This document shows positions 47,484-58,508 of a stretch of DNA of 64,000 nt, one piece after another. A program made the translations under genes and the position numbers. Positions within the stretch are counted from its first letter, which is position 1. Every line of letters begins with the position of its first letter. The notes below the pieces were generated by a model, which worked only from the letters and a program-made list of their open reading frames with translations, was not told where the DNA came from and did no database searches. The DNA is taken from NCBI RefSeq assembly GCF_001665575.1, contig NZ_LZSU01000021.1, positions 1 through 64,000 of the forward strand, read 5' to 3'. The stretch comes from Mycobacterium sp. 852013-51886_SCH5428379 (GTDB lineage: Bacteria > Actinomycetota > Actinomycetes > Mycobacteriales > Mycobacteriaceae).

Positions 47484-49021
47484 CAGGCCTCCCGACCGGA
47501 CGGACCGTCAGCGGCCAGCGCGTCGGCCAGCGGCCCCAGCCCCGCCGAGTTCGACGCCTTCACCAGGACGACGTCGCCGGGGGCGAGCTCCTCGCGCAGC
47601 AGGCTCAGCGCGGCGTCGGCGTCGGCGACCTGCGTCGACTCCGAACCCCAGGAACCCTCCATGACCGCCCCGTGATGCATGGCGCCCGCTGACCTCCCGG
47701 ATCCGACGACGATGAGTCGAGACACATCTAAGCGCACCGCGAGCCGGCCGATGCCGTCGTGCTCGGATATCGAGTCGTCACCGAGCTCGGCCATCTCCCC
47801 CAGCACCGCCCAGGCGCGCCTCCGCTCCCTGCCGGAAGCATTCCCCGGGTCGCTTCGCTCCTGCCCGCCGGACCGCGCCATCCAGGCCAGCGCCTTGAGC
47901 CCCGCCCGCATCGAGTCGGGGTTGGCGTTGTAGGCGTCGTTGATGACAGTGACGCCGTCGGCGCGGGTGGACACCTGCATGCGGTGCCGCGACATCGGCC
48001 CGGCGCCGGCGAGTGCGCCGGCGACCTGCTCGACGGTGGCACCGCATTCCAGGGCGACGGCGGCCGCGCTCAGCGCGTTGGACACCTGATGGTCGCCGTG
48101 CACCGCGAGCGTGACCGGCGCCGACTGCGGGCCGGCGTGCAGGGTGAACCGCGGGCGGGCGAGCTCGTCGAGGTCCACGTCGTCGGCCCAGACGTCGGCG
48201 TCGCGGTCCCGGGAGACGTGCACCACCCGGGCCTCGGTCACCGCGGCCATCGCCGCCACCGCGGGATCGTCGGCGTTGAGGATGACCACCCCTGACGACG
48301 GAACAGCCTGTGGGAGTTCAGATTTGGTCGCTGCAATAACCTCGCGGGAGCCGAATTCGCCGAGGTGTGCGGTCCCGACGTTGAGCACCACCGCGATCGA
48401 CGGCGGCGCGATCGCGGCGAGCGCGGCGATGTTGCCGGGGTGCCGCGCCGACATCTCCAGCACCAGGAAGTCGGTCGAGCGGGTCGCCCGCAACACCGTC
48501 CAGGGATGCCCGAGCTCGTTGTTGAAGGAGCCGGGCGGGGCGATCACCTCACCCAGCGGTGCCAGCACGGCCGCGACCAGATCCTTGGTCGAGGTCTTCC
48601 CCGACGACCCGGTGATCCCGACGATGCGCAGGCCGCCTTCGACCAGTTCGGCGGCGACCGCCGCGGCGAGCTTGGCCAGCGCGGCCAGCACCGCCGCGCC
48701 CGCGCCGTCGGTGTCGTGCTCGAGCACACCCGCACCGGCATCGGCGAGTGCGGCGGGACTGGGCTCGACCACGACCGCGGGAACCCCGACCGGCCGGGCC
48801 GCCAGCACGGCGGCCGCGCCCGCGGCGACCGCCCCGGCGGCGAAGTCGTGACCGTCGGCGCGCGCGCCGGGCAGTGCGAGGAACAGGCCCCCGGGAGTCA
48901 CGGCGCGCGAGTCGAATTCGACGCTGCCGGTGATGACGGTGGTGGCCGCGTCCTCGTCGGAGATGTCGGCCAGCCGGCCGCCGACGATCTCGGCCACGCG
49001 GGCGAGGGTGAGTTCGATCAT
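47483..49021 (-). CDS. murF: UDP-MurNAc-tripeptide-D-Ala-D-Ala ligase
   Basis: A 512-residue Mur ligase that adds D-Ala-D-Ala to complete the pentapeptide precursor. The N-terminal domain carries [19 protein letters not shown] (34-52). The ATP loop [11 protein letters not shown] is at 135-145, and the C-terminal domain has [20 protein letters not shown] Gln/Glu/Arg-rich insertion around [20 protein letters not shown] (about 390-410) lengthens the C-terminal domain slightly. The ATG overlaps the murE stop by 4 nt. It corresponds to Rv2157c. Confidence 0.98.
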   Translation of the reverse strand: MIELTLARVAEIVGGRLADISDEDAATTVITGSVEFDSRAVTPGGLFLALPGARADGHDFAAGAVAAGAAAVLAARPVGVPAVVVEPSPAALADAGAGVLEHDTDGAGAAVLAALAKLAAAVAAELVEGGLRIVGITGSSGKTSTKDLVAAVLAPLGEVIAPPGSFNNELGHPWTVLRATRSTDFLVLEMSARHPGNIAALAAIAPPSIAVVLNVGTAHLGEFGSREVIAATKSELPQAVPSSGVVILNADDPAVAAMAAVTEARVVHVSRDRDADVWADDVDLDELARPRFTLHAGPQSAPVTLAVHGDHQVSNALSAAAVALECGATVEQVAGALAGAGPMSRHRMQVSTRADGVTVINDAYNANPDSMRAGLKALAWMARSGGQERSDPGNASGRERRRAWAVLGEMAELGDDSISEHDGIGRLAVRLDVSRLIVVGSGRSAGAMHHGAVMEGSWGSESTQVADADAALSLLREELAPGDVVLVKASNSAGLGPLADALAADGPSGREA

Positions 49022-50532
49022 CGGCGGGCGTCCAGTGTGTCGGCCAGTACGGCGCGGTCGTCGAACGGGCGGGTCTCGCCACCCGCGGTCTGTCCGGTTT
49101 CGTGCCCCTTACCCGCGACGAGCACGACGTCGCCGGGCCGCGCCCAGGCCACCGCATGGGCGATGGCCTGGCGGCGGTCGCCGACCTCGACGATCTCCGC
49201 GTCGCCGCCGGCCGAGCGGGCGCCGTCGATGATCGCCGCGCGGATCGCGGCCGGGTCCTCGCTGCGGGGGTTGTCGTCGGTGACGACGACCAGGTCGGCC
49301 AGTTCCGCGGCCACGGCGCCCATCGGCTCCCGTTTCCCGGGATCGCGGTCACCGCCGGCCCCGAAGACCACCGCGAGCCGTCGGGTGCTGCTCCCCCGCA
49401 ACGTCTCCAGGACCGCGCGCAGCGCACCCGGTTTGTGCGCGTAGTCCACCAGCGCCAGGAAATCCTGTCCGCGTTCCACCGCCTCGAGCCGGCCGGGCAC
49501 CGTGGCTGCGCGCAACCCGGGTGCCGCCTGCTCCGGCGAGACCCCGACGGTGTCGAGCAGCGCGACCGCCAGCAGCGCGTTGGCCACGTTGTAGGCGCCG
49601 GGCAGGGTCAGCCGCAGCCCGTGGTGCACTCCCGCCGGGTCGACGGCGGTGAACTCCTGGGCTCCCCCGTCGACCGCGCGGGCGTCCTCGGCGCACCAGT
49701 CGGCCGACCGGCCCGTGGCGCTGACCGTGACCGCCTTCCCCGCCCTGGCCGCCATCGCGCGGCCGTACTCGTCGTCGACGCACAACACCGAAACGGACGC
49801 ACGGGCCGGGGACTGCGGGTCGAACAGGCGTGCCTTGGCCTCGAAGTAGTCCGGCATCGTCGGATGGAAATCCAGGTGATCGCGCGAGAGGTTGGTGAAT
49901 CCACCCGCTGCGAACTGCACGCCGTCCACCCGTCCGAGCGCCAGCGCGTGGCTCGACACCTCCATCACCACGGTGTCGACGCCCTGCTCGACCATCACGG
50001 CCAGCAGCGCCTGCAGATCGGGGGCCTCCGGGGTGGTCAGCGCGCTGGGTTCGTCGCGTCCGGCGATGCGCACGCCTACCGTGCCGATCAGGCCCGCGAC
50101 CCGGTCGGCCGCCCGCAGTCCCGCCTCGAGCAGATAGGTCGTCGTCGTCTTCCCGGAGGTGCCGGTGACCCCGATGACGCGCAGCCGCCGCGACGGGTGG
50201 CCGTACACGGTGGCGGCGACCTCGCCCAGGACGGCACGCGGTTCGGGGTGGACGATCACCGGGACGGGCGTGGCCTCGAGCAGGGCCGCGCCGGCCACAT
50301 CGGTCAGGACGGCCACGGCGCCGCCGGCCACCGCGTCGGCGACGTAGTTCGCCCCGTGCGAGGTGGCGCCGGGCAGCGCGGCGAACAGGTCACCGGGCAG
50401 CGCGTCCTGACCGCGCAACGTCACGCCGGTCACCCGGGTGTCGGCCACCGGCAGGGTGACGGGGACAGCCCGCACCTGCTCGGCGAGGGCTGAGAGCCCG
50501 TATCCGGCGGGCTGGCGGGGACGCAGCTTCAT
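49018..50532 (-). CDS. murE: UDP-MurNAc-L-Ala-D-Glu:meso-diaminopimelate ligase
   Basis: A 504-residue Mur ligase. The ATP loop GTSGKTTT is at 124-131. The DNPR motif (420-423, in [10 protein letters not shown]) identifies meso-diaminopimelate as the amino acid added, as expected for mycobacterial cell wall. The ATG at 50532 gives [16 protein letters not shown]; a GTG three codons upstream is possible, and the frame is open to 50574. The 55-bp gap to pbpB is the largest break in this part of the cluster, so a promoter could lie there. In M. tuberculosis unrelated genes, including a PE_PGRS, sit between murE and pbpB; here there are none. Confidence 0.97.
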   Translation of the reverse strand: MKLRPRQPAGYGLSALAEQVRAVPVTLPVADTRVTGVTLRGQDALPGDLFAALPGATSHGANYVADAVAGGAVAVLTDVAGAALLEATPVPVIVHPEPRAVLGEVAATVYGHPSRRLRVIGVTGTSGKTTTTYLLEAGLRAADRVAGLIGTVGVRIAGRDEPSALTTPEAPDLQALLAVMVEQGVDTVVMEVSSHALALGRVDGVQFAAGGFTNLSRDHLDFHPTMPDYFEAKARLFDPQSPARASVSVLCVDDEYGRAMAARAGKAVTVSATGRSADWCAEDARAVDGGAQEFTAVDPAGVHHGLRLTLPGAYNVANALLAVALLDTVGVSPEQAAPGLRAATVPGRLEAVERGQDFLALVDYAHKPGALRAVLETLRGSSTRRLAVVFGAGGDRDPGKREPMGAVAAELADLVVVTDDNPRSEDPAAIRAAIIDGARSAGGDAEIVEVGDRRQAIAHAVAWARPGDVVLVAGKGHETGQTAGGETRPFDDRAVLADTLDARR

Positions 50533-50587
50533 GGCCTGAACACAGTACCGACACGGCACTGCTCCGGGGCCCACCGACCGCGCGGAC

Positions 50588-52522
50588 TCAGGTGGCCTGC
50601 AGCGTCAGCGGGGGGCCCGGATCGGCCGACAGCGGCACGTTCTCCCGCTGCAACAGCCACTGGGCGATGTTGTGGAACAACGGCGCGGCCGACGATCCGG
50701 GCGAACCGTCCGCCGCCCGGTGCGGGGCGTCCATCATGATGCCGATGACGTAGCGAGGATCGTCCACGGTGGCCATCCCGGCGAAGGTGATCCAGTAGAC
50801 GTCGCTGTAGTAGCAGCCGCACGCCGGGTTGATCTGCTGGGCGGTGCCGGTCTTGCCGGCGATCTGATAGCCCGGCACGGCCGCGGCCGGCCCGGTGCCC
50901 TGCTGGACGCCCATCGGATCGCGTTGCACCACGGCCCGGAACATGTTGCGCACGGTGCGCGCGGTCTGCGCCGAGACCACGGGGATGCCGTCGGGCCGGG
51001 GTTCCTCGGTGCGCGTGCCGTCGGGGGCGATGGTCGCCTTGAGGATGCGCGGCGGGATCCGCACCCCGTCATTCGCGATCGCCTGGTACATCCCGGCCAT
51101 CTGCAGCAGCGTCATCGAAAGGCCCTGTCCAATGGGCAGGTTGGCGAACGAGCTGCCCGACCACTGGTGGATGGGCGGGACCAGACCCGCGCTCTCCCCC
51201 GGCAGGCCGACGCCGGTGCGCTGACCGAGGCCGAACTTCTTGAGCATCTCGGCGTAGCGCTCCTCGCCGACCCGCTCCGCGAGCATCAGCGTGCCGACGT
51301 TGGAGGATTTACCGAACACCCCGGTGGTGGTGTAGGGCTCGACGCCGTGATTCCAGGCGTCGCCGACGGTGACACCGCCCATCCGGATCGAACCGGGAAC
51401 CTGCAGCACCTCATCGGGATTGGTGAGCCCGTACTCGACGGCGGCCGCGGCCGTCACGATCTTGTTCACCGAGCCCGGCTCGAACGGCGACGACACCGGC
51501 AGATTGCCGATCTGGCGGTTCTCCTGCCGCCCGATGTCCTGGCTGGGGTCGAACGTGTTGTCGTTCGACATGGCCAGCACTTCAGCGGTTTTCGCGTCGA
51601 GGACGACGGCCGAGACGTTCTTGGCACCGGAGGCGTCCTTGGCCATCTGGACCTGCTGCTGGACGTAGAACTGGATGTCGTCGTCGATGGTGAGCTGGAC
51701 AGTGGACCCGTCGACCGCCTCGTGCCGGTTGCGGTAGCTGCCGGGGATGACCACCCCGTCGGAGCCGCGGTCGTAGGTGACCGATCCGTCGGTGCCCGCC
51801 AGTACGGCGTCCATCGAGTCCTCGAGTCCGAGCAGTCCATGGCCGTCCCAGTCGATTCCGCCGATCACGTTGGCGGCCAACGACCCGCCCGGGTACTGGC
51901 GGATGTCCTGACGCTCGGAGCCCACCTCCGGGAACTCCGAGGTGATCGCGTTGGCGATCCCCGGATCGACCGCGCGGGCGAGGTAGACGAACGTCTCGTT
52001 GCTCCGGAGCTTCTTGAGCACCGTCTTGGCGTCGGGTTTGTTGCCCAACCGGGCGGCCACCGCGTCGGCGATCTCCACGAGTCTGCGCGCGGTCTCGGGC
52101 GCCTCGTCGGATTTGGCGCGGGCCTCGTCGAGCATCTTGCGCACCTTGACCGGCTGGAACGTCAGCGCCCGAGCCTCGATCGTGAACGCCAGCTTGTCTT
52201 CGGAGCGGTCGATGATGCTGCCGCGCACCGCCTTCTGCACATCGGTCACCTTGAGCTGACCGGCGGCCTCAGCCCGCAGTCCTTCGGCGCGCGGTACCTG
52301 CAGATTGAACAGCTGACCGCCCGCGACGAGCAGCAGCACGAAGATCACCGCGTTGCCCGCACGATGCCGGAACACGAAAGACGAACTGCGCAAACCGTTT
52401 TCGGCACCGGTCGGGGCGGGTTTCCTGACCCGCCTCGCTTTCGCCGAACGCCCCGGGACAGCGGCTTTCGCGCTCGACTTACCCCGCGGCGTGGCTCCCC
52501 GGGCCGCGCCGCGCCGGCTCAC
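50588..52522 (-). CDS. pbpB: Septal penicillin-binding protein (PbpB/FtsI)
   Basis: A 644-residue class B transpeptidase that cross-links septal peptidoglycan together with FtsW. A basic cytoplasmic head (1-55) and one membrane helix (about 56-75) precede the dimerisation domain (about 80-270). Catalytic motifs are intact: S351-V-N-K354 (EPGSVNKIV), S406-S-N408 (GKSSNVGT) and K556-T-G558 (AGKTGTAQQ). The Cys pair CGCYYSD near 568 is a mycobacterial feature. The GTG start overlaps the upstream ftsL-like stop by 4 nt. Confidence 0.97.
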   Translation of the reverse strand: MSRRGAARGATPRGKSSAKAAVPGRSAKARRVRKPAPTGAENGLRSSSFVFRHRAGNAVIFVLLLVAGGQLFNLQVPRAEGLRAEAAGQLKVTDVQKAVRGSIIDRSEDKLAFTIEARALTFQPVKVRKMLDEARAKSDEAPETARRLVEIADAVAARLGNKPDAKTVLKKLRSNETFVYLARAVDPGIANAITSEFPEVGSERQDIRQYPGGSLAANVIGGIDWDGHGLLGLEDSMDAVLAGTDGSVTYDRGSDGVVIPGSYRNRHEAVDGSTVQLTIDDDIQFYVQQQVQMAKDASGAKNVSAVVLDAKTAEVLAMSNDNTFDPSQDIGRQENRQIGNLPVSSPFEPGSVNKIVTAAAAVEYGLTNPDEVLQVPGSIRMGGVTVGDAWNHGVEPYTTTGVFGKSSNVGTLMLAERVGEERYAEMLKKFGLGQRTGVGLPGESAGLVPPIHQWSGSSFANLPIGQGLSMTLLQMAGMYQAIANDGVRIPPRILKATIAPDGTRTEEPRPDGIPVVSAQTARTVRNMFRAVVQRDPMGVQQGTGPAAAVPGYQIAGKTGTAQQINPACGCYYSDVYWITFAGMATVDDPRYVIGIMMDAPHRAADGSPGSSAAPLFHNIAQWLLQRENVPLSADPGPPLTLQAT

Positions 52523-53526
52523 GCGCCGGCCCCCGGCATCGGTGCGAACTGTTCGCCGACGACGGCCGGGCCGGGCTGCGGGGAGGCGGCGTCAGCGGCG
52601 AGGTGATCGGGGCCGAAGGCCGCGGGCGGCGCCGGCACGGGCAGCGGCACCGCGACGGGCGCCTGCGGTACGACGGGCACGGGTGCCTGCGGGGCCGGCG
52701 CGGCGCCCGGCACCGAGGGGACGGCAGCACCGGGGACGAGATGCGGTGTCCCGCCCAGCGGTGCGGCCGGTGTCAGCGGATTCTGGGTCACACGCACGGG
52801 CACCTCTCGAGTATCGACGACGCGCGGCGGATTCCCGGCAGCCGGCGGTGGCGGCGGCGTGTCCTCGGGCAGGGGCGTGTTCAGCGGCGGCGGCGGAACG
52901 CCCTCGGCCGGCTTCGGTTCGCCGACGACGATCCAGTTGCCCGCCGGGTCCTGGACCAGGTGGGCGGTGCTGCGCGAGGGGATCATGCCGAGCGTGCGGG
53001 CGGCCTCGGCCAGCGCCGGTGCGGCCTGCGCTTCGAGGACGTCGCGCTCGAGCGCCTCCTTCTGTTGCAGCAGGCCCTGATTCGTCTCCTTGAGCGCGCC
53101 CAGCTGGTAGGACCGCTCGGCCGCACCCGTGGACAACCACAGCGTGATACCCAGGCCGAGTCCGAGCGCACCGATGACCAGTACGACGAACGGCACCCGG
53201 GACAGCAGTTCACGGGGGTTCAGCTCGATGGACGCCAGTTTGAGGATCAGCCGCTCGCGCAGTGGCGGACGAACGACCTTGGGCGCCTTCGCCTTTCTGG
53301 CCTTCGCCCGCGCCTTGGCCTGAGTGGCGTTCTTGGGCCGCCCCGGCTGTCCGGCCGGCCGGCCGGTCGGTCGGGGAACGGGACTGGTCTGGGGCGCCGA
53401 GCGCGGATCGCGCGTCGGCCGGGCCCGACCGGGCGCGGCCTCGACACCTCGCCGGGCGGTGCGGGTCTGCTGACGCGGGTTACGACGTTGGTCCCCACGC
53501 ACCGGAGCTGATCGCTTGGGCTTCAT
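52519..53526 (-). CDS. FtsL-like divisome protein (Rv2164c-type)
   Basis: A 335-residue bitopic protein. A very basic head (1-95, Arg/Pro/Lys/Ala) leads to a single membrane helix (about 111-131). A short coiled coil (about 136-168, [20 protein letters not shown]) follows, as in FtsL/DivIC, then a conserved patch ([20 protein letters not shown]). A 150-residue Pro/Val/Ala-rich extracytoplasmic tail closes the protein. Position between rsmH and pbpB is the ftsL position in other bacteria. The long tail is an actinobacterial addition that may thread into the wall. The ATG overlaps the rsmH stop by 4 nt. Confidence 0.88.
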   Translation of the reverse strand: MKPKRSAPVRGDQRRNPRQQTRTARRGVEAAPGRARPTRDPRSAPQTSPVPRPTGRPAGQPGRPKNATQAKARAKARKAKAPKVVRPPLRERLILKLASIELNPRELLSRVPFVVLVIGALGLGLGITLWLSTGAAERSYQLGALKETNQGLLQQKEALERDVLEAQAAPALAEAARTLGMIPSRSTAHLVQDPAGNWIVVGEPKPAEGVPPPPLNTPLPEDTPPPPPAAGNPPRVVDTREVPVRVTQNPLTPAAPLGGTPHLVPGAAVPSVPGAAPAPQAPVPVVPQAPVAVPLPVPAPPAAFGPDHLAADAASPQPGPAVVGEQFAPMPGAGA

Positions 53527-54695
53527 GGCTTCTTCCCTCTCCGGACATTCGGGGATCTGGCGGGGTTCTGGTCGGGGTTCCTCTTCGCGTCCTTCTCCAG
53601 CGCACGCAGCCGCACCGGCGCGCTGCGCGGATTGCGCTCGATCTCCTCGGGGGTGGCGCGCTCGGCGCCCCGCGTCAATGCGGTGAATTCGGGTTCGTGG
53701 CCGGGTAATTCGACCGGCAGACCCTCGGGGGTGCGCGACGCGGTGGCCGCGGTGAATGCGGTCTTGACGATGCGGTCCTCGAGAGACTGATAGGACATCA
53801 CCGCGATCCGTCCGCCGCGGTCCAGTGCCGCCAGCGCGGCCGGGATGGCCGCGCGCAGCGAGTCCAGTTCGCCGTTGACTGCGATGCGCAGCGCCTGGAA
53901 CGTCCGCTTGGCGGGATGACCGCCGGTGCGCCGGGCCGGTGCCGGAATGGCGTCGTAGAGCAGCTCGACGAGTTCGCCCGTGCGCGTGAACGGAGTGCGG
54001 CTGCGCCGGCGCACGATGTGCGCGGCGATCCGGCCGGCGAACCGTTCCTCGCCGAACTCCCGCAGGATCCGGCTCAGCGCCCGCTCGTCGTAGGTGTTGA
54101 GGATCTCGGCCGCGGTCAGCGGTGCGTCGGAGTCCATCCGCATGTCCAGCGGTGCGTCCGCGCTGTAGGAGAATCCGCGGTCGACGCGGTCGAGCTGCAT
54201 GGACGACACACCGAGGTCGAAGAGGAAGCCGCTCACGTCGTCGGCCCAGGAACCGGCCTCGGTCAGCGCGTCATCGATGCCGTCATAGCGGGTGCGGACC
54301 AACAACGCCCGGTCGCCGAACTCGGCCAACCGGTCGCCGGCGATCTGCAGGGCGTCGGGGTCGCGGTCGAGGCCGATGAGCCGCAGTCCCGGCAGTTCGG
54401 TGAGAAATCGGTGGGCGTGGCCGCCCGCGCCGAGCGTGGCGTCGACGAGCACCGCACCGCGGCCGTCGGCATCGAGCCGGGTCAGCGCAGGCGTGAGAAG
54501 TTCGAGGCATCGGTCCGCCAGGACCGGGATGTGCTGCTCCATCGCCACCCCCCGGGTGTGGGCCCCTGCACCGAGGTCCCTGTCCGAGTGCGCGGTCCTG
54601 GCGTCGGGGAAGTACGCCAGGCCCGGATCGGACAGAGGCCACGTTGCACGGGCCGGATCGAAGGCCGGTTCAGATGATGTCGCGCAGAGTTTCAT
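53523..54695 (-). CDS. rsmH: 16S rRNA (cytosine1402-N4)-methyltransferase
   Basis: A 390-residue (or 339-residue) SAM-dependent methyltransferase acting on C1402 of 16S rRNA. The SAM motif is [18 protein letters not shown] and the RsmH signature [20 protein letters not shown] is intact. Two starts are possible. ATG 54542 gives [16 protein letters not shown] and the family's usual length. ATG 54695 adds 51 residues and overlaps mraZ by 26 nt. That extra part ([15 protein letters not shown], then SDRDLGAGA) resembles the N-terminal extension annotated for Rv2165c, so the longer form is chosen with reserve. Confidence 0.93.
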   Translation of the reverse strand: MKLCATSSEPAFDPARATWPLSDPGLAYFPDARTAHSDRDLGAGAHTRGVAMEQHIPVLADRCLELLTPALTRLDADGRGAVLVDATLGAGGHAHRFLTELPGLRLIGLDRDPDALQIAGDRLAEFGDRALLVRTRYDGIDDALTEAGSWADDVSGFLFDLGVSSMQLDRVDRGFSYSADAPLDMRMDSDAPLTAAEILNTYDERALSRILREFGEERFAGRIAAHIVRRRSRTPFTRTGELVELLYDAIPAPARRTGGHPAKRTFQALRIAVNGELDSLRAAIPAALAALDRGGRIAVMSYQSLEDRIVKTAFTAATASRTPEGLPVELPGHEPEFTALTRGAERATPEEIERNPRSAPVRLRALEKDAKRNPDQNPARSPNVRRGKKP

Positions 54696-55101
54696 CAGTC
54701 GCCGCGGAGAAGTTCTCTTCGTGGGTCTGCTGGTACTCCTGCCAGGCCGCGGCGTCCCAGATCTCGAGGTAGTCGACCGAGCCGATCACCACGCAGTCCT
54801 TCGACAGGTTTGCGTAGCGGCGGTGGTCGGCCGACAGCGTGATCCGGCCTTGCCCGTCTGGGTGTTGTTCGTCGGTGGCGGCTGCCAGATTCCGCAGGAA
54901 CGCGCGAGCTTCCGGATTGCTGCGCGAGGCCTGCGAGGCCCGGCGGGCCAGTTTCTCGAATTCCGCGCGCGGATAGACGGCGAGGCTGTGGTCCTGACTC
55001 TTGGTGACCATCAACCCCCCTGCCAGCGCGTCGCGGAACTTGGCGGGCAGTGTGAGCCGCCCTTTGTCGTCGAGCTTCGGCGTGTAGGTGCCCAGAAACA
55101 T
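54670..55101 (-). CDS. mraZ: Transcriptional regulator MraZ
   Basis: A 143-residue protein with two SpoVT/AbrB-like swapped-hairpin domains ([20 protein letters not shown] at 1-20 and [20 protein letters not shown] in the second half), each with the DXXXR-type signature. MraZ binds tandem repeats upstream of its own operon and represses the dcw genes. The ATG at 55101 is fixed by AGGAGGT 7 nt upstream. Three GTGG repeats with 10-nt period lie 45-70 nt further up. It is the first gene of the division cluster, as in most bacteria. Confidence 0.96.
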   Translation of the reverse strand: MFLGTYTPKLDDKGRLTLPAKFRDALAGGLMVTKSQDHSLAVYPRAEFEKLARRASQASRSNPEARAFLRNLAAATDEQHPDGQGRITLSADHRRYANLSKDCVVIGSVDYLEIWDAAAWQEYQQTHEENFSAATDETLRDII

Positions 55102-55145
55102 CCGGCCACCTCCTGCCACTCAGAGCCCCGGTTGCTCCGATGTAC

Positions 55146-55170
55146 GCCACTTTACCCCACAATCCCCCAC
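55146..55170 (-). promoter_or_regulatory. MraZ box (three 10-nt-spaced repeats)
   Basis: On the minus strand, reading 55170 to 55146, the sequence is GTGGG-N5-GTGGG-N5-GTGGC. The three 5-mers are exactly 10 nt apart, one helical turn each. MraZ in E. coli and Mycoplasma binds three or four TGGGN repeats with 5-nt spacers upstream of mraZ. The site lies 45-69 nt before the mraZ ATG and fits autorepression of the dcw operon. Confidence 0.8.
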
Positions 55171-55330
55171 TTTGCGCCATTGAATGCGCGCGGAATGTCG
55201 GTGTGGCCCCACTTCGGGCCCTGACGAGCTTAGCCACCGGCGTAAATCACCGCGCTGCGGGAAAAATGCCCAGGTCAAGGATGGTGGGGCGGAGTGGGGG
55301 GACGCGGCCCTTCCGAAGGAGGCCAGACAC

Positions 55331-55360
55331 CAAAAAGGGGTAGCCCTGGTGGGCTACCCC
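55331..55360 (-). terminator. Intrinsic terminator after the DUF3040 gene
   Basis: A perfect 10-bp stem (GGGGTAGCCC at 55337-55346, GGGCTACCCC at 55351-55360) with a TGGT/ACCA loop is followed on the minus strand by TTTTTGG. It begins 19 nt after the DUF3040 stop. This is a clear Rho-independent terminator, uncommon in mycobacteria, and it insulates mraZ and the division cluster from upstream transcription. Confidence 0.88.
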
Positions 55361-55378
55361 TCGAGATCGCGGTGCGAC

Positions 55379-55783
55379 CTACTCGTCGAACCGCCGGCGG
55401 AACCGGTCTTCCATCCGGCTGGTGAACGAGCCGCCATGCGTGCCCTTCGGACGCTTCTGACGGGAGCCGCCGGACTCGGGCGCAAGGTCCCGGCCGCCCA
55501 CCACGCGCGGACCGGTCATCGCGAAGATGACCCCGCCGAACATCACGATGAAGCCGATCACCGACAGCACCGGCAGGCTGCCGATCCACGTGGCCCGGAA
55601 CGCCACGCCGGCGACCAACATCGCCAGGCCGAGGACGAAGAGTGCGACGCCTTGCAGCCGGCGACGCGCCGACGGCGCCCGAAGGTTCCCACCGCGCACA
55701 CTCGACGCGAATTTGGGATCCTCGGCATAGAGCGCGCTCTCGATCTGATCGAGCATGCGCTGCTCATGATCGGAGAGTGGCAT
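55379..55783 (-). CDS. DUF3040 membrane protein
   Basis: A 134-residue protein with an N-terminal helical head (MPLSDHEQRMLDQIESALYA, typical of DUF3040), two adjacent membrane helices (about 45-65 and 68-90) and a basic C-terminal tail rich in Arg, Ser and Lys. The ATG at 55783 has an AGGAGGG ribosome site. It matches Rv2169c by position upstream of mraZ. It is monocistronic, ending in a strong terminator and diverging from the acetyltransferase gene. Function is unknown; the basic tail might contact nucleic acid or acidic lipids. Confidence 0.87.
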   Translation of the reverse strand: MPLSDHEQRMLDQIESALYAEDPKFASSVRGGNLRAPSARRRLQGVALFVLGLAMLVAGVAFRATWIGSLPVLSVIGFIVMFGGVIFAMTGPRVVGGRDLAPESGGSRQKRPKGTHGGSFTSRMEDRFRRRFDE

Positions 55784-55961
55784 TCGTCCCTCCTCGCCGC
55801 CTGCGGCCATTCGTTCAAACGTCGGAGTGCCCGCGTTCACGGTGCACTGTCTCAATGATACGAGGTCGATCTTGCCCGTACCACCAACTTCGACCGCCGA
55901 TTGTATGACCTGCGCCGCCCGTGGGAACCCCCACCCGGTGCCCCTGATAATGGGAGAAGGA

Positions 55962-56005
55962 GCTTCACCCCAAGATCTCCGACGGCTTCACCCGAACTTC
56001 TCCGA
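55962..56005. repeat. Tandem 21-nt repeats upstream of the GNAT gene
   Basis: GCTTCACCC-N5-TCTCCGA occurs twice, at 55962-55982 and 55985-56005. The copies are identical at 18 of 21 positions and their starts are 23 bp apart. They end 21 bp before the acetyltransferase GTG in the 243-bp region shared with the divergent DUF3040 gene. A pair of activator or repressor half-sites is the likely meaning; nothing else is seen in this gap. Confidence 0.5.
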
Positions 56006-56026
56006 AAAGGACAGAGGATCCGGCCT

Positions 56027-56617
56027 GTGGCGACGCATCTGATCGACCTGTCGCAGGCCGACATGCAGCACCGGCTGGCCGATGCGCTGAGCATCTACGT
56101 CGACGCGATGCGCTATCCGCGCGGCACCGAGGAACAGCGCGCATCGATGTGGCTGGAACACACGCGCAGGCGCGGCTGGAAGGCCGTCGCGGTCGTCGCG
56201 ACACCGGACCGCGGCACGGACCCGGACGACCTGGTCGGCGCGCCGATGCTGGGGGTGGCCTACGGCTACTGCGGCGCCCCCGACCAGTGGTGGCAGCAGC
56301 AGGTGGTGTCCGGCCTGCAGCGCGTCGGCGCGCCGAGTGACCGGATCTCCGATCTGATGGGCGACTACTTCGAGCTGACCGAACTCCACATCTCCCCCCG
56401 GGCGCAGGGCCGAGGTCTCGGTGAGGCGCTGATCCGCCGACTGCTGGCCGACCGGGCCGAACGCCATGTGCTGCTGTCGACGCCGGAAATCAACGGCGAG
56501 GCCAACAGGGCGTGGCGGCTCTACCGCAGGCTCGGCTTCAGCGACGTCATCCGCGGCTACCACTTCGCCGGCGATCCCCGCCCGTTCGCGATCCTGGGCC
56601 GCGCACTGCCGCTGTAG
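56027..56617 (+). CDS. GNAT-family N-acetyltransferase (Rv2170-like)
   Basis: A 196-residue GCN5-type acetyltransferase. The acetyl-CoA loop is in ELHISPRAQGRGLGEALIRR (about 122-141), preceded by the strand ELTELHI and followed by the GNAT C-terminal NRAWRLYRRLGFSDVIRGYHF. The GTG at 56027 starts the conserved head (ATHLIDLSQADMQHRLADAL), with AGAGG upstream. It corresponds to Rv2170, which has been reported as a lysine acetyltransferase acting on metabolic enzymes (from memory). It may be followed into lppM, 24 nt downstream. Confidence 0.9.
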   Translation: MATHLIDLSQADMQHRLADALSIYVDAMRYPRGTEEQRASMWLEHTRRRGWKAVAVVATPDRGTDPDDLVGAPMLGVAYGYCGAPDQWWQQQVVSGLQRVGAPSDRISDLMGDYFELTELHISPRAQGRGLGEALIRRLLADRAERHVLLSTPEINGEANRAWRLYRRLGFSDVIRGYHFAGDPRPFAILGRALPL

Positions 56618-56641
56618 CCGGGCATCTGGCACGATGACCCC

Positions 56642-57325
56642 GTGCGCGCCCGCCGACACCGTACCCGCCTGGTGGCGTGGGTGCTGTTGCTGTTGATGCT
56701 GCCCACGATCGTCGGCTGTGTGCGTGTGCGCACCTCGATCACCGTGTCGCCCGACGACCGGGTGTCCGGGCAGATCGTCGCCGCGGTCAAACCCAGCTCG
56801 GACGACGACAGGGGTCCGCAGCTGCTCAACAACCTGCCCTTCGCCACGAAAGTCGCCGTGTCGGAGTACAACCGCGACGACTACGTCGGATCCCAGGCGG
56901 TGTTCTCCGACCTCACCTTCGCCGAGTTGCCGCAGCTGGCCAACATGAACCGCGATGCGGCCGGCGTCGACATCTCTCTGCGCCGCGCCGGCGATCTGGT
57001 GATCCTCGAGGGCCGGGTGGATCTGACGTCGCTGAACTCCCCCGACGCCGACGTGTCACTGTCGGTGTCGTTCCCCGGCGAAGTGACCTCGACCAACGGC
57101 GATCAGCTCAGCTCCGACATCGTCGAGTGGAAACTCAATCCCGGGGTGGTCAGCACCCTCAACGCCCAGGCGCGCTACACCGACCCGAGCGCCCGGTCCT
57201 TCACCGTCGCCGCCATCTGGCTGACCGTGGCGACGCTGGTGGTGGCCGGCATCATCGGCGCGCTGGCCTGGCACAGCCGCGACCGCTCGCCCAAGGTCGG
57301 CGATCCCGCACCCACCGACCCCTGA
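56642..57325 (+). CDS. lppM: Lipoprotein LppM
   Basis: A 227-residue lipoprotein. The basic head and hydrophobic stretch end in lipobox PTIVGC (lipidated Cys about 26). The LppM domain fills about 30-185. A second hydrophobic segment near the C-terminus (about 188-212) suggests a membrane anchor at both ends. In M. tuberculosis LppM (Rv2171) affects phagosome maturation and interacts with phosphatidylinositol mannosides. Position between the GNAT gene and the prenyl synthase is conserved. Unlike M. tuberculosis, no Rv2172c-type gene follows. Confidence 0.93.
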   Translation: MRARRHRTRLVAWVLLLLMLPTIVGCVRVRTSITVSPDDRVSGQIVAAVKPSSDDDRGPQLLNNLPFATKVAVSEYNRDDYVGSQAVFSDLTFAELPQLANMNRDAAGVDISLRRAGDLVILEGRVDLTSLNSPDADVSLSVSFPGEVTSTNGDQLSSDIVEWKLNPGVVSTLNAQARYTDPSARSFTVAAIWLTVATLVVAGIIGALAWHSRDRSPKVGDPAPTDP

Positions 57326-57364
57326 GGTTCGGCGCGGCGGGACGCCACACGCACTACTGTCTAG

Positions 57365-58492
<1,128 letters not shown>

Positions 58493-58508
58493 ATCGGCGC
58501 ACACGAAC

